A stretch of DNA of 64,000 nucleotides from Bradyrhizobiaceae bacterium. Its GTDB lineage: Bacteria > Pseudomonadota > Alphaproteobacteria > Rhizobiales > Xanthobacteraceae. A program made the translations under genes and the position numbers. The notes under the pieces are model-generated. The model worked only from the letters and a program-made list of their open reading frames with translations. It ran no database searches and was not told the DNA's origin. The stretch spans positions 1-64,000 of the forward strand of contig CANKHJ010000004.1 of assembly GCA_947481635.1 (NCBI GenBank), given 5' to 3'. Each line of letters starts with the position of its first letter. Within the stretch, counting starts at the first letter, position 1. Positions 1 to 9,999 of this stretch are shown here, in pieces.

Positions 1-123
1 GATCAAGCATTTTCGAGCAATCGCAACGCGCTACGAGAAGACTGCGCGGAATTTTCTAGCAGGCCTTCATCTGGTTTGCGCGCTCGCCTGGCTCAAATGA
101 CGACAGGCCCTAGCTTTTTGTTG

Positions 124-174
124 GAGCATGGTCTTTTTCGGAAAACCGGTCTCCCACTTTTCCGGATCATGCTC
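124..174. repeat. Dispersed palindromic intergenic repeat
   Basis: The segment begins GAGCATGGTC and ends GGATCATGCTC, with internal CGGAAAACCGG and CCACTTTTCCGG blocks, so it folds into a long imperfect hairpin. This resembles a short repeat common between genes in Bradyrhizobium-like genomes (recalled from general knowledge, not searched). It overlaps the stop codon of the leftward dnaQ gene, so it may also shape the 3' end of that transcript. The rest of bases 1-123 holds nothing I can interpret. Confidence 0.55.
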
Positions 175-865
175 AGGCCGCGTAATCCCGCCAGATCGCG
201 TTGTCGCCGAGCGTCGCGACGAAGGCGGCATGTGCGGCGATTTCGTCCGCCGTGATGCGCGGCAGCAGCGGGGTCAGACGAATTCGCGGACCGGCCGCAA
301 GGCGCTGTTCCTCTGTCCCGCCGCCATTCGTCTCGACCAGGACCAGCGTCGCCTGACGCGCGCCGGTCAGCTCGACATAGACCTCGGCCAGGATTTCCGC
401 ATCGAGCAGCGCGCCATGCTTGGTCCGGCGCGAAATATCGATGCCATAGCGGATGCAGAGCTGATCGAGGCTGTTCGGCCCGGCGGGATGTCGGCGGCGC
501 GCCAGCATCAGCGTGTCGACCACGCGCTCGCGGCCGATCTGGGCCTTGCCGACCCGCTCGAGCTCGGCATTGAGGAAATTGGCGTCGAACATCGCGTTGT
601 GGGCGACCAGTGGGGAATCGCCGACGAAGGTCAGGAACGCGTCCGCGATCTCGTCGAAACGCGGTTTGTCGCTGAGGAACTCGATCGACAGCCCGTGAAC
701 GTTGAAAGCCTCACGCGGCATGTCGCGATCGGGATTCAAGTATTGGTGAAAGATCTGCCCGGTCGGAATACCGTTGAACAGCTCGACACAGCCGATCTCG
801 ACCAGCCGATGCCCCGAGTAGGGATCGAGGCCGGTGGTTTCGGTATCGAGCACGATCTCGCGCAT
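173..865 (-). CDS. dnaQ: DNA polymerase III epsilon subunit (proofreading exonuclease)
   Basis: This 230-residue protein is the 3'-5' proofreading exonuclease of the replicative polymerase. The N-terminal DTETTG motif (Exo I, D7 and E9) supplies metal ligands, HNAMFDANFL is the Exo II region, and HGALLDAEIL near residue 155 is Exo III with its conserved His and Asp. The start at 865 was chosen because the protein then begins MREIVLDTETTG, as usual for the family, and leaves a 22-base gap to coaE. The longer in-frame reading would overlap coaE. It is the last gene of a leftward maf-coaE-dnaQ cluster. Confidence 0.95.
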   Translation of the reverse strand: MREIVLDTETTGLDPYSGHRLVEIGCVELFNGIPTGQIFHQYLNPDRDMPREAFNVHGLSIEFLSDKPRFDEIADAFLTFVGDSPLVAHNAMFDANFLNAELERVGKAQIGRERVVDTLMLARRRHPAGPNSLDQLCIRYGIDISRRTKHGALLDAEILAEVYVELTGARQATLVLVETNGGGTEEQRLAAGPRIRLTPLLPRITADEIAAHAAFVATLGDNAIWRDYAA

Positions 866-887
866 CAGGGGTCCGGTTCGAAAAGAA

Positions 888-1493
888 TCACTTTCGCCGC
901 TGCGGCATTGTAGCAACCGCGCGCAGAATCTCACCCACCTGATTGCGCGCGTGGTCGAGCCCTTGCGACGTATCCACGACGAAATCCGCCCGACGACGTT
1001 TCTCGTTGTCGGGCATCTGTTTGGCGAGAATCGCCTCGAATTTTTCCGCGGTCATCCCGGGCCGCTGCATCACCCGCGAGCGCTGCGCCTCGGCCGGAGC
1101 CGACACGACCACCACTGCGTCTACCCGGTTTTCGCCGCCGGTCTCGAATAGCAGCGGAATATCGAGCACCACGACCGCAGTTTTCTCGGCGTCCGCCTTG
1201 GCAAGAAAGTGGGCCTCCTCCTCCCGCACCCGCGGATGAACGATGGCCTCAAGCCGCTTCAGCGCGGCTGCATCGCCGAGGACCCTCGCACCAAGCTTGG
1301 CGCGGTCGACCTTGCCGGCCGCGGTCGTTCCTGGAAACGCCGCCTCGATCTCCGGCACCAGCTTGCCGTCATAGAGGAGATGCACCACCGCATCGGAATC
1401 ATTCACCGGCACGCCGTGTTGCGCGAACATCTGCGCGGTCGTGGACTTGCCCATGCCGACGGAGCCGGTGAGTCCGATCACGAACATCGTCAC
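888..1493 (-). CDS. coaE: Dephospho-CoA kinase
   Basis: The enzyme phosphorylates the 3' hydroxyl of dephospho-CoA, the last step of coenzyme A synthesis. At 201 residues it has the normal length, with a P-loop GSVGMGKS around residues 10-17 and the DSDAVVH segment that follows the P-loop strand in the family. It starts with MTMF; a start two codons later is also possible. Its first four bases overlap the end of maf (ATGA-type coupling), so the two are probably co-translated. In many related genomes aroE sits between maf and coaE; here it does not. Confidence 0.95.
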   Translation of the reverse strand: MTMFVIGLTGSVGMGKSTTAQMFAQHGVPVNDSDAVVHLLYDGKLVPEIEAAFPGTTAAGKVDRAKLGARVLGDAAALKRLEAIVHPRVREEEAHFLAKADAEKTAVVVLDIPLLFETGGENRVDAVVVVSAPAEAQRSRVMQRPGMTAEKFEAILAKQMPDNEKRRRADFVVDTSQGLDHARNQVGEILRAVATMPQRRK

Positions 1494-2098
1494 CTCGCGA
1501 CCAGGCCGGCGTCACGCAGCGCGTCGAGCAGCGGCAGCAGCGGCAGGCCAAGGATCGTGAAATGGTCGCCTTCGATTTTCTCGAACAGATGCACGCCATA
1601 GTTTTCAAGCTGATAGCCACCGACGCTCTTCATCACCGAAGCACCGGCGGTATCGAGATAGGCGTCGAGGAACGCATCGGAGAAATCGCGCATGGTCAGG
1701 CGCGCCACGGCCACATGTTCGAACAACGTCTGTCCGTCGCGTAGCAGCGCGATGCCGGAATACAATTCGTGCGTCCTGCCGCGTAGCGCACCGACCTGCG
1801 CAAATGCGGTGGCGCGATCGACCGGCTTGGTAAAGCGCTTGTCGCCGAGGGCAAGCACCTGATCGGCCCCCAACACAACACGGCCATTCATCTTTTCAGA
1901 TACCGCACCGGCTTTCGCCTGAGACAAGAGCTGCGCCGCGGCCCGCGGGCCGGCCGGCCGCAACCTGGCCTCGACCGCGCGTTCGTCGATATCAGCAGGC
2001 GCGACCTCGACAATAAGGCCGGCATTGACGAGGACCGAACGCCTGATCTCGCTCTTGGATGCGAGCACGAGTGGGTGCGGATCGAGCCAGAGCGCCAC
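1490..2098 (-). CDS. maf: Maf family nucleoside triphosphate pyrophosphatase
   Basis: Maf proteins hydrolyse non-canonical or surplus nucleoside triphosphates to monophosphates (house-cleaning activity). The 202-residue sequence shows the N-terminal [11 protein letters not shown] signature, the GADQVL motif near residue 95 with the catalytic Asp, and the late [11 protein letters not shown] segment typical of the family. It lies one base downstream of ppsR and overlaps coaE by four bases, forming a compact leftward operon. Substrate preference cannot be read from the sequence. Confidence 0.93.
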   Translation of the reverse strand: MALWLDPHPLVLASKSEIRRSVLVNAGLIVEVAPADIDERAVEARLRPAGPRAAAQLLSQAKAGAVSEKMNGRVVLGADQVLALGDKRFTKPVDRATAFAQVGALRGRTHELYSGIALLRDGQTLFEHVAVARLTMRDFSDAFLDAYLDTAGASVMKSVGGYQLENYGVHLFEKIEGDHFTILGLPLLPLLDALRDAGLVAR

Positions 2099-2099
2099 G

Positions 2100-2933
2100 C
2101 TATCCTCCGGGCGCGCGGCGGCGCTCGGACAGCAATTGCAGCACCGCCGCGGCGGTTTCCTCGATCGAGCGACGCGTCACGTCGATGCTCGGCCAGTCAT
2201 GCTTGGCGCAGAGCTTGCGTGAATAAGTGATCTCGTCCGCCACCGCCTGGCGATCGATATATTGATCGTCGTCACGATGCGCATTCAGGCCCAGTAATCT
2301 GTTCTGGCGAATCTGCACGATACGTTCGGGGCTGGCGAACAGACCGACCACCAGCGGCCGCGTCAATGCTTCGACCGCGGTTGCTACAGGCACGCCGGGC
2401 ACCAGCGGGACATTGCCGGTCTTCACCCCGCGATTGGCGAGGTAGATCGAGGTCGGCGTCTTCGACGTCCGGGACACGCCGATCAGGACGACATCCGCTT
2501 CCTCGAGGCCGTCGACGTGCTGCCCGTCATCATGCAGCATGGTGAAATTGAGGGCATCGATGCGCTTGAAATATTCGGCATTGAGGGTGTGCTGGGCGCC
2601 GACGCGGTGCGCGGTCTCGGCGCCTAGATACGATCGCAACAATTGCAGCACCGGTCCGAGAATCGAGAGGCAAGGCAGGCTCAGCGCGCGGCAACGGTCC
2701 TCCAGACTTTGGCTGAGATTTTCCGTCAGCAGCGTGTAGAGCACGATCCCCGGCGTCTCCTCGATCTCGGCCAGCACGCGATCGAGCTGCTTCTGGGTCC
2801 GGACCAACGGATAGACATGCTCGACCGGAGACACCTTGGTGTATTGCGCGGTCGCGGCGCGCGCGACCGTGGTCAGCGTCTCACCGGTCGAGTCCGAGAC
2901 GAGATGCAGGTGGAAGTAGGTGCCCTGGGGCAA
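2100..2933 (-). CDS. ppsR: Pyruvate,phosphate dikinase / PEP synthase regulatory protein (kinase-pyrophosphorylase, DUF299)
   Basis: The 277-residue protein matches the bifunctional ADP-dependent kinase and Pi-dependent pyrophosphorylase that switches PEP synthase or pyruvate,phosphate dikinase off and on. The diagnostic N-terminal [11 protein letters not shown] and the P-loop-like [11 protein letters not shown] near residue 150 are both present. The only in-frame start upstream of the conserved region is TTG at 2933, because a stop lies three codons further upstream. It heads the leftward cluster and diverges from hemE across the putative origin region. Confidence 0.93.
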   Translation of the reverse strand: MPQGTYFHLHLVSDSTGETLTTVARAATAQYTKVSPVEHVYPLVRTQKQLDRVLAEIEETPGIVLYTLLTENLSQSLEDRCRALSLPCLSILGPVLQLLRSYLGAETAHRVGAQHTLNAEYFKRIDALNFTMLHDDGQHVDGLEEADVVLIGVSRTSKTPTSIYLANRGVKTGNVPLVPGVPVATAVEALTRPLVVGLFASPERIVQIRQNRLLGLNAHRDDDQYIDRQAVADEITYSRKLCAKHDWPSIDVTRRSIEETAAAVLQLLSERRRAPGG

Positions 2934-3324
2934 GTCGCATCACCGGGAGAAGCTGTGGAAAGCTGTCGGCCTTCCGGGGAGAAGGCCATGGCTTTGAGCG
3001 CTGCGCAAGCTGGGCCGGTCTGAGCTCGCGCAGACTGTCCACATGGCGAGGTGTTGGCTGCTAATAGGACAGGCAGCGAACGAAGAGTGGTGAATTGTGA
3101 ATCGTCTGGGACAAGTGGAACGGCTAGGATGTCTGAGCGCTGCTACCATTGGCTCGGAACCTGTATGGATGCTGGGTCGAATAACGCGGAAAGCTGCGAC
3201 CCTATGTGCGTAACCTGGGGACAGGCTGTGAATGCTCAATTATGAGTCAAATCAACCGTCAAACAGACTCAACAGCCTTTTAAGTACTTAAGGTTTGGGA
3301 AGACATGCTCCGGGCACCGACCCA
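2934..3324. other. Putative chromosomal replication origin region (oriC) between ppsR and hemE
   Basis: This roughly 390-base gap has no convincing gene. In Caulobacter and several Rhizobiales the chromosomal origin lies next to hemE, and the parAB/parS segregation genes lie within about 10 kb, as here. Genes on the left read leftward and most genes on the right read rightward, as expected for leading-strand transcription away from an origin. Weak DnaA-box-like sequences, each 7 of 9 to TTATCCACA, are at 2954-2962 (minus) and 3035-3043 (plus). The right end is AT-richer and contains the palindrome TTAAGTACTTAA. Two such boxes are expected by chance, so the call rests on position. Confidence 0.55.
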
Positions 3325-4359
3325 GTGAATAAGTCCATTCTCGACGCGCTTTCGGGCAAGCGGCAAGCTGTTCCTCCGATCTGGATGATGCGGCAGGCGG
3401 GCCGCTATCTTCCCGAGTATCGTGAACTCCGGAAGCAGGCGGGAAGTTTCCTCGACCTGTGCTACACGCCCGAATTGGCGGCCGAAGTGACGATGCAGCC
3501 CGTGCGGCGTTTCGGCTTCGATGCCGCGATCCTGTTTTCCGACATCCTTGTGATTCCCCATGCGCTGGGACAGAACCTGCGCTTCGTCGAGGGCGAAGGT
3601 CCGCGGCTTGATCCGTTGGCCGACCGGCAGGCCGTTGATCGATTGGCGCGCGAGGTTCGGCATGAGACGCTCGCGCCGATCTACGAGACCATCAGGCTGG
3701 TCAAAGCGCAGCTCGATGACAAAACCACATTTCTCGGATTTTGCGGCGCGCCCTGGACGGTAGCGACCTACATGATCGCCGGCCGTGGAACGCCCGACCA
3801 GGCTCCAGCGCGGATTTTCGCCTATCGCGAGCCGGATACTTTCGCTGCGGTGATGGACGTCCTGGTCGAGGCCTCTGCGGCGTATCTGATTCGCCAGTTA
3901 CAGGCCGGCGTCGATGCGGTGCAGATCTTCGATACCTGGGCGGGCGTGCTTCCGCCCGAGGAATTCCGCCGCTGGTCGATCGAACCGACGCGACGGATCA
4001 TCGCAAAAATCCGGCGCCAGATTCCAGGCGCCAAGGTGATTGGATTCCCGCGCGGTGTCGGGGCCAATCTCAAACGCTATGTCGAAGAAGTGCCGATCGA
4101 CGCGGTCGGTCTCGACTGGATGACCGATCGGGATTTTGCGCGGCGTGAAATCCAAGTCCGCATGCCGGTGCAGGGTAATCTTGATCCGCTCGCCTTGCTG
4201 GCCGGCGGTGCCGCGCTCGATCGCTCGGTGGACGCTGTGTTGAAGGCCTTCGATGCCGGGCCGTTCATTTTCAATCTCGGCCACGGCATTCTGCCTGAAA
4301 CGCCGATCGCCCATGTTGAACAGATGATCGCACGTGTCCGCGGCGGGAGCGGCCGTTGA
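3325..4359 (+). CDS. hemE: Uroporphyrinogen decarboxylase
   Basis: The enzyme removes four acetate carboxyls from uroporphyrinogen III to give coproporphyrinogen III in haem synthesis. The 344-residue product carries the signature [18 protein letters not shown] near the N-terminus, [14 protein letters not shown] with the catalytic Asp, and the late GHGILPETP segment. The GTG at 3325 is preferred because the protein then begins [11 protein letters not shown], as in related HemE proteins; an in-frame TTG at 3295 would add ten residues. The stop overlaps the hemJ start, so the two haem genes are translationally coupled. Confidence 0.95.
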   Translation: MNKSILDALSGKRQAVPPIWMMRQAGRYLPEYRELRKQAGSFLDLCYTPELAAEVTMQPVRRFGFDAAILFSDILVIPHALGQNLRFVEGEGPRLDPLADRQAVDRLAREVRHETLAPIYETIRLVKAQLDDKTTFLGFCGAPWTVATYMIAGRGTPDQAPARIFAYREPDTFAAVMDVLVEASAAYLIRQLQAGVDAVQIFDTWAGVLPPEEFRRWSIEPTRRIIAKIRRQIPGAKVIGFPRGVGANLKRYVEEVPIDAVGLDWMTDRDFARREIQVRMPVQGNLDPLALLAGGAALDRSVDAVLKAFDAGPFIFNLGHGILPETPIAHVEQMIARVRGGSGR

Positions 4360-4787
4360 GCGCGCTGTATCCCTGGCTGAAGGCGGTCCATGTGATCGCA
4401 GTGATGTCCTGGATGGCCGGGATGCTCTATCTGCCGCGGCTATTCGTCTACCATTGCAGCGCGCCGGCGGGATCGCAGCAGTCCGAAACCTTCAAGGTAA
4501 TGGAACGCCGGCTGCTCAAGGCGATCATCAATCCGGCGATGATCCTGACCTGGGTGTTTGGGCTGTGGCTCGCCTGGACCAGCGGCTTCTACGCCTCGGC
4601 CTGGCTGCAAGCGAAGGTCGTGCTGGTGCTGATCCTCTCCGGCGTTCACGGGATGCTAGCCCGCTATGTGCGCGATTTCGGCGCTGACCAGAATCGTCAT
4701 TCAGAAAAATTCTACCGTATTATCAATGAGATACCGACGTTATTGATGATCGGAATCGTGATTCTGGCGGTGGTCAAGCCGTTCTGA
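4356..4787 (+). CDS. hemJ: Protoporphyrinogen oxidase HemJ (UPF0093 membrane protein)
   Basis: HemJ is the membrane-bound protoporphyrinogen IX oxidase used by many alphaproteobacteria in place of HemG or HemY. The 143-residue protein has the family start [20 protein letters not shown], with the conserved His of the first membrane segment, followed by LPRLFVYH and three more hydrophobic segments. Translation begins with TTG at 4356, sharing bases with the hemE stop. The hemE-hemJ pairing supports a haem role. Confidence 0.92.
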   Translation: MSALYPWLKAVHVIAVMSWMAGMLYLPRLFVYHCSAPAGSQQSETFKVMERRLLKAIINPAMILTWVFGLWLAWTSGFYASAWLQAKVVLVLILSGVHGMLARYVRDFGADQNRHSEKFYRIINEIPTLLMIGIVILAVVKPF

Positions 4788-5073
4788 ACACGCGACTGTC
4801 ATCCACACGATTTACCGTTCGCAGTGCGGAACCCTTGCGCTGCAGTGGTGTTTTTCCTATGTTCGCGTTATCCCACCAAACGTAGGCGGATGCTTCGAGT
4901 ACCGGTCGCCCTGATCGCGGTCCGGGAAAAGCATCGGGACCAAAGCCTCATCGGCCTCCACCGCCCTAGAGCTTTCGGCCCGATTCTCGATCTAAGACCT
5001 GCGGCTCTCCTGCCTCCTTTCGCGCGCGTCCCGCTTCTCCCGACGCCGCTCTCCCTTTCTAGGAATACTCCCC
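4788..5073 (+). promoter_or_regulatory. rho mRNA leader with pyrimidine-rich, rut-like stretch
   Basis: These 286 bases separate hemJ from rho. From about 5003 to 5062 the top strand is dominated by C and T with little G (runs such as CTCTCCTGCCTCC and CTCTCCCTTTCT). C-rich, G-poor RNA is the known loading signal (rut) for Rho, and rho genes are autoregulated by Rho-dependent attenuation in their leaders in E. coli. I infer a similar arrangement here. An 8-of-9 DnaA-box match at 4799-4807 is probably chance. Confidence 0.4.
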
Positions 5074-6339
5074 ATGCGGGAAATGAAACTCCAAGACCTC
5101 AAGTCGAAGTCGGCAGCTGAGCTGGTCGCCTTCGCCGAGGAGCATGAAGTCGAGAACGCCTCGACGCTGCGCAAGCAGGAATTGCTTTTCGCTATTCTCA
5201 AACAACTCGCGGCCAAAGAGGTCGATATCATTGGCGAAGGCGTCGTCGAGGTGCTCTCCGACGGCTTCGGCTTCCTGCGGTCGCCGGAAGCGAATTATCT
5301 CCCGGGCCCCGACGACATTTACGTCTCACCATCCCAGATTCGGCGCTTTGCGCTGCGCACCGGCGACACGATCGACGGCCAGATCCGCAGCCCGAAAGAC
5401 GGCGAGCGTTACTTCGCGCTGCTCAAGGTCAACACGATCAATTTCGAAGACCCCGACAAGCAGCGCCACAAGGTCAACTTCGACAATCTCACGCCACTCT
5501 ATCCCGATGAGCGGCTGAAGATGGAGCACGAGGATCCAACCAAGAAGGATCTCTCGCCGCGCGTCATCGATATCGTCGCGCCGATCGGCAAGGGCCAGCG
5601 CGCGTTGATCGTGTCGCCGCCCCGGACTGGTAAGACCGTGCTGCTGCAGAATATCGCGCATGCGATCGCCGCCAACCATCCCGAATGCTTCCTGATCGTG
5701 CTGCTGATCGACGAGCGGCCTGAGGAAGTCACCGACATGCAGCGTTCGGTGAAGGGTGAGGTGATTTCCTCGACCTTCGATGAGCCCGCCTCGCGTCACG
5801 TTGCGGTCGCGGAAATGGTGATCGAAAAGGCCAAGCGCCTGGTCGAGCATGGACGCGACGTCGTGATCCTGCTGGATTCGATCACGCGCCTCGGCCGCGC
5901 CTACAACACCGTGGTGCCGTCATCCGGCAAGGTGCTGACCGGCGGTGTCGACGCCAATGCATTGCAGCGCCCGAAGCGCTTCTTCGGCGCCGCGCGTAAC
6001 ATCGAGGAAGGTGGCTCGCTGACCATCATCGCAACCGCGCTGATCGATACCGGCTCACGCATGGACGAAGTGATCTTCGAAGAGTTCAAGGGCACGGGCA
6101 ATTCCGAGCTCATCCTCGACCGTAAGGTGGCCGACAAGCGCACCTTCCCGGCCATCGACATCACGCGCTCCGGCACGCGTAAGGAAGAACTGCTCACCGA
6201 TCCGCAGCAGCTCAAGAAGATGTATGTCCTGCGCCGCATCCTCAATCCGATGGGAACGATGGACGCGATCGACTTCCTGCTCGACAAGCTGCGCAACACC
6301 AAGACCAATGGCGAGTTCTTCGAGTCGATGAATACCTAA
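5074..6339 (+). CDS. rho: Transcription termination factor Rho
   Basis: Rho is a hexameric RNA-dependent ATPase and helicase that ends transcription at C-rich unstructured sites. The 421-residue sequence contains the N-terminal helical domain, the cold-shock-like RNA-binding domain (GFGFLRS, then [13 protein letters not shown]), the Walker A segment [10 protein letters not shown] near residue 185, Walker [11 protein letters not shown], and the Q/R-loop region. The start [13 protein letters not shown] is standard and is preceded by AGGA about ten bases upstream. Position next to hemJ and mnmE is the usual alphaproteobacterial order. Confidence 0.97.
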   Translation: MREMKLQDLKSKSAAELVAFAEEHEVENASTLRKQELLFAILKQLAAKEVDIIGEGVVEVLSDGFGFLRSPEANYLPGPDDIYVSPSQIRRFALRTGDTIDGQIRSPKDGERYFALLKVNTINFEDPDKQRHKVNFDNLTPLYPDERLKMEHEDPTKKDLSPRVIDIVAPIGKGQRALIVSPPRTGKTVLLQNIAHAIAANHPECFLIVLLIDERPEEVTDMQRSVKGEVISSTFDEPASRHVAVAEMVIEKAKRLVEHGRDVVILLDSITRLGRAYNTVVPSSGKVLTGGVDANALQRPKRFFGAARNIEEGGSLTIIATALIDTGSRMDEVIFEEFKGTGNSELILDRKVADKRTFPAIDITRSGTRKEELLTDPQQLKKMYVLRRILNPMGTMDAIDFLLDKLRNTKTNGEFFESMNT

Positions 6340-6340
6340 T

Positions 6341-6359
6341 CCTCCCCGTTCAGGGGAGG
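6341..6359. terminator. Hairpin between convergent rho and YyaL-type gene
   Basis: CCTCCCC (6341-6347) and GGGGAGG (6353-6359) form a perfect 7-base stem with a 5-base loop just after the rho stop codon; the opposing gene's stop codon lies in the loop. There is no clear T-run on either side, so it may protect 3' ends or pause polymerase rather than act as a full intrinsic terminator. Confidence 0.4.
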
Positions 6360-8392
6360 GGCGACACGCGCATCGCTGCCGCGGCCTCGCCGATCTGTTC
6401 GGCCTGCCGGACCGGCAGCGAGCATCGTTCTCCGACACAGACAAAGGCTGCGCCTTGCGGCGCAGCCGCAAACTTCTCGCGGGCAGGATGCGATGGCGCG
6501 AGGCCATCCACGGTGGGTGCCCGCAGCACCGCGCGATCGAGAAACGGCTCGCGAAGTGCCGCGGTCACGAGCCCGCCGGTGTCCTCCCCCGTCACGACGA
6601 TTTCAGCGATACGCAGCCGCAGGTCGATGGCATTGAGCAGGGCCACGTGGCCGAACAGGTTCTCGGCCGCGACGCCGAGCACACCCTCAATCAGTTGATC
6701 GGCGCGTTCGCGCCATTGATCGTCGCCCGCCAGCACGGCGAGTCGAACCAGGTTAGGCGCTGCGATGGAATTCGGATTCGGCGTCGCGTCGTCGGTGGTT
6801 GCGTTTGGCCGTACCACCAGGCCTTCGGCGTCGTCGGCCGTGAGGTAATAGCCGTTGGTCTCGGCATTCAGGTAGTGACGTTCAAGCGCACGCTGCCAGG
6901 TCAGCGCCTGATTGAGATAGGCTCCCTCCCCGGTGGTTTCGTAGAGTGCGAGCGCAGCCTTGATCATGGCGGTGAAGTCCGACGCGAGGCCGGGATAGAC
7001 GAGCTTGCCGGCGCGCCAGGAGTGACCGAGCCGGTCGCCGCGGCTCATACCTGTCACGATGAAGGCGAAGGCGCGCTGCGCCATCGCGGTCCAGGACGGT
7101 TCGCCGAACACGACCGCCGCATTGCTGAGCGCTGCGATCATCAAGCCATTCCAGTCGGCGAGGATCTTGTCGTCGAGGCCAGGGCGGATGCGTTTCGCCC
7201 GCACTGCCAGCAATGTGTCGCGCATCGCGGCGAGGCGGGTTTCGTCCCCCTCGCTCGCCGGCATGCGCGAGAGACGATTGAGGATATTGTGGCCCTCGAA
7301 GTTGCCGTCGGGGCTCACGTCATAATGGCGCGCGAAAAACGCGCCGTCGGCCGCGCCTAGTGCGTCCAGAATTTCAGTCTGCGACCAGACGTAAAATTTG
7401 CCTTCCTCGCCTTCGGAATCGGCGTCGAGGGAGGCCGAGAACGCGCCCTCCCCCGTGGTCATCTCGCGCGCGAGCCAGGCCACCGTTTCCCGCGCCCGTG
7501 CCCGAAAGAGCGGATTATGTTGGCGCAGATAAGCGGTCGCGAGCAGCTCCAGCAATTGCGCATTGTCGTAGAGCATCTTCTCGAAATGCGGCACCAGCCA
7601 ACGCTCATCGACCGAATAGCGCGAGAAGCCGCCGCCGAGGTGATCGTAGATGCCGCCCTGGCAGATGCGCTCGAGCGTGAGATCGAAGGCTTCGTAGAAG
7701 CGCTCCTCACCGGTGCGTCGTCCGGCGCGCCACAGCAGCTCGAACAGCGCGCATTGTGGAAACTTGGGCTGTCCTCGCATGCCGCCATGAGTCTGGTCGA
7801 TCAGGCCGCCGACGGATACCGCCGCGCGATCAAGGTCCTTCACGCCGATGACGATGCCGCCTTTTGAGCGCGTCTGTTCGGCGAGCCGGGTCATCAGCGA
7901 GCGCCGGTTCTGCTCGACGCTCTCCGGCTCCTCGCGAAACACGCGCACGACTTCGCGCATCACATCGGTGAAGGCGGGCCGGCCGTAGCGAGTCGTGTTC
8001 GGAAAATAAGTGCCACCCCAGAATGGCTCGCCTGTCGGGGTGAGAAACATCGTCAGCGGCCAGCCGCCCTGCTCGCCGAGCAGATGCAGTGCCGACATGT
8101 AGATCTGATCGATGTCCGGACGTTCTTCGCGGTCGACTTTGATGTTGACGAACAGCTCGTTCATCACGCCGGCGGTCGCGGGATCCTCGAAACTTTCGTG
8201 CGCCATGACATGGCACCAATGGCAGGCGGCATAGCCGACCGAGAGCAGGATCGGCTTGTCGGTGCGCTTGGCTTCGGCCAGCGCCTCCGGCCCCCATGGC
8301 CACCAATCCACCGGGTTGTGCTTGTGCTGCAAAAGGTAGGGGGAGGTCTCGCGCGCGAGCCGGTTTTCGTGGGTCGAAGCTGCGGTTGTCAT
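6350..8392 (-). CDS. Thioredoxin-fold protein, YyaL/SSP411 (DUF255) family
   Basis: The 680-residue protein has an N-terminal thioredoxin-like domain with NPVDWWPWG and the redox-type motif C57-H-W-C60, followed by a long alpha/alpha-toroid region resembling N-acylglucosamine 2-epimerase or six-hairpin glycosidase folds. Its biochemical role is not settled in the literature I know. It converges with rho and diverges from mnmE, so it is transcribed alone, and it is the only leftward gene within the otherwise rightward hemE-parB block. Length and domain order are complete. Confidence 0.88.
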   Translation of the reverse strand: MTTAASTHENRLARETSPYLLQHKHNPVDWWPWGPEALAEAKRTDKPILLSVGYAACHWCHVMAHESFEDPATAGVMNELFVNIKVDREERPDIDQIYMSALHLLGEQGGWPLTMFLTPTGEPFWGGTYFPNTTRYGRPAFTDVMREVVRVFREEPESVEQNRRSLMTRLAEQTRSKGGIVIGVKDLDRAAVSVGGLIDQTHGGMRGQPKFPQCALFELLWRAGRRTGEERFYEAFDLTLERICQGGIYDHLGGGFSRYSVDERWLVPHFEKMLYDNAQLLELLATAYLRQHNPLFRARARETVAWLAREMTTGEGAFSASLDADSEGEEGKFYVWSQTEILDALGAADGAFFARHYDVSPDGNFEGHNILNRLSRMPASEGDETRLAAMRDTLLAVRAKRIRPGLDDKILADWNGLMIAALSNAAVVFGEPSWTAMAQRAFAFIVTGMSRGDRLGHSWRAGKLVYPGLASDFTAMIKAALALYETTGEGAYLNQALTWQRALERHYLNAETNGYYLTADDAEGLVVRPNATTDDATPNPNSIAAPNLVRLAVLAGDDQWRERADQLIEGVLGVAAENLFGHVALLNAIDLRLRIAEIVVTGEDTGGLVTAALREPFLDRAVLRAPTVDGLAPSHPAREKFAAAPQGAAFVCVGERCSLPVRQAEQIGEAAAAMRVSPLP

Positions 8393-8538
8393 AAATCTCT
8401 GGTCCGGGCGAGAAGGCTGCGCAAGATAAGGCGCGACAGTCCGATCGAGAAATCATATCCGCGATGACCGAACGTGCTGCTGCGGCATTCGATCCGAGAC
8501 GGCTGCGGCGTGTATGGGTTATGCGCTAAAGCTGAACC

Positions 8539-9864
8539 ATGGCGCGCGATCAAGACACCATCTTCGCCTTGTCGTCCGGCCGTCCGCCGGCGGCGATTGC
8601 CGTGGTGCGGCTGTCGGGTCCGCATGCCGGCACGGCACTAACCGGGTTGATCGGGCGGTTGCCTCAGGCGCGACAGGCGGCGTTGGCGCGGGTGCGCGAT
8701 CCGCGCAGCGGCGAACTGATTGACGAAGCGCTGGCGCTTTGGTTTCCCGGGCCGAAAAGTGAGACCGGCGAGGACGTCGCGGAGCTGCAACTGCATGGCG
8801 GTCATGCGGTGATCGCGGCGACGCTCGCGGCGCTCGGCAGCATCGAGGGGCTACGGCTCGCCGAGCCCGGTGAATTTACCCGGCGCGCTTTCGGCAATGG
8901 GCAGCTTGATCTCACGGCGGTCGAAGGGCTGGCCGATCTCATTGCGGCGGAAACCGAGGCGCAGCGGCGCCAGGCCTTTCAGCATCTGAAGGGGCTGCTC
9001 GGCGGCAAGGCCGAGGAGTGGCGCCGTCGTTTGATCGAGGTACTGGCATTGGTCGAAGCACAGATCGATTTTTCCGACGAGGGTGATGTGCCGGACGATC
9101 TGGTGACGCCGGCGCTGACCAAAGTGAGAGCGCTGGCGGCGGAGATCGATGCGGCGCTGGCCCAGGGAACCCGTGGCGAACGCATCCGCGAGGGCTTTAC
9201 GGTTGCGATCGCGGGGCCGCCGAATGCGGGCAAATCCACCTTGCTGAACCGGATTGCCAGGCGAGAGGCGGCAATCGTATCGCCTCACGCCGGGACCACG
9301 CGCGATGTGATCGAACTGCATCTCGATCTCGACGGCTATCCGGTGACGCTGCTCGATACCGCGGGCATTCGCGAGACTGATGATCCCGTGGAGCAGGAAG
9401 GGGTGCGCCGGGCGCGCGACCGCGCCGCCGGTGCCGATCTCGTGCTGTGGGTGACGGATGTGGCCGCGCCGGTTTTGCCGCCGGATGCGCTCGGCGACTC
9501 GGTCTGGGTTCTGCAGAACAAGGCCGATTTGGTCGGACGCAACGTCGACATTAAAGGCAGCGGGCCACAATCCTTCGCGATATCCGCGCGAGATGGTCTG
9601 GGCATGGACACGTTTCTGGTGGCGCTCGGCGGTGAGGCGGCCGGAGCTTTGGGCGGAGAAAGCGCGCTGATCACACGGGCGCGCCACCGGCAGGCGCTGG
9701 CGGAGACCTCGATCGCGCTGGCTCGTGCGGCCAGCGAAACGCGCGAAGATATTCTGGCCGAAGAACTGCGTCTGGCGACCCGGTCTCTGGGACGTTTGAC
9801 CGGTCGAGTCGACGTGGAAGACATCCTGGACGTCATTTTCCGGGATTTTTGTATCGGGAAGTAA
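8539..9864 (+). CDS. mnmE: tRNA modification GTPase MnmE (TrmE)
   Basis: MnmE works with MnmG to add the carboxymethylaminomethyl group to wobble uridine 34 of certain tRNAs. The 441-residue protein has the N-terminal formyl-THF-binding domain ([19 protein letters not shown]), a G1 motif GPPNAGKST at 226-234, DTAGIRE as G3, NKAD as G4, and the C-terminal CIGK, whose Cys is required for the modification. The mnmE-mnmG-rsmG-parA-parB order is classic. No strong ribosome binding site is visible, but the start fits the family. Confidence 0.97.
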   Translation: MARDQDTIFALSSGRPPAAIAVVRLSGPHAGTALTGLIGRLPQARQAALARVRDPRSGELIDEALALWFPGPKSETGEDVAELQLHGGHAVIAATLAALGSIEGLRLAEPGEFTRRAFGNGQLDLTAVEGLADLIAAETEAQRRQAFQHLKGLLGGKAEEWRRRLIEVLALVEAQIDFSDEGDVPDDLVTPALTKVRALAAEIDAALAQGTRGERIREGFTVAIAGPPNAGKSTLLNRIARREAAIVSPHAGTTRDVIELHLDLDGYPVTLLDTAGIRETDDPVEQEGVRRARDRAAGADLVLWVTDVAAPVLPPDALGDSVWVLQNKADLVGRNVDIKGSGPQSFAISARDGLGMDTFLVALGGEAAGALGGESALITRARHRQALAETSIALARAASETREDILAEELRLATRSLGRLTGRVDVEDILDVIFRDFCIGK

Positions 9865-9912
9865 CAGCGTACCAGTCGGCCTCTGGCCTATTAGAGATAC
9901 CCAGCAGTCATA

Positions 9913-9939
9913 AAATGAATATGAAATGCATATTCATTT
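9913..9939. repeat. AT-rich inverted repeat between mnmE and mnmG
   Basis: AAATGAATATG (9913-9923) and CATATTCATTT (9929-9939) are perfect complements with a 5-base loop. An alternative, mutually exclusive pairing joins ATGAAATG (9921-9928) to CATTTCAT (9935-9942). It ends three bases before a parS-like site. It could act as a transcript hairpin after mnmE or be part of the centromere-like region. Confidence 0.6.
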
Positions 9940-9941
9940 CA

Positions 9942-9957
9942 TGTTTCACGTGAAATG
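9942..9957. promoter_or_regulatory. parS: parS-like site (14 of 16 match) upstream of mnmG
   Basis: TGTTTCACGTGAAATG differs from the ParB-binding consensus TGTTTCACGTGAAACA only in the last two bases and retains the 12-base palindrome TTTCACGTGAAA. ParB nucleates on such sites to drive origin segregation. Its position 2 kb from a perfect site and 3.5 kb from parAB fits a chromosomal centromere cluster. Confidence 0.8.
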
Positions 9958-9999
9958 CACCCTTTTGACCGGGCCCGGCGACTGGATTAGAACCTTGCC

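Noticed and set aside
128-913. 261-codon frame antisense to dnaQ
   Set aside because: DnaQ Exo motifs are intact on the minus strand and no ribosome binding site or family similarity supports the other frame.
3051-3245. 64-codon frame inside the origin-like gap
   Set aside because: No ribosome binding site, atypical composition and no recognisable similarity.
4799-4807. 8-of-9 DnaA box in the rho leader
   Set aside because: About a dozen such matches are expected by chance in 64 kb on both strands, and there is no cluster.
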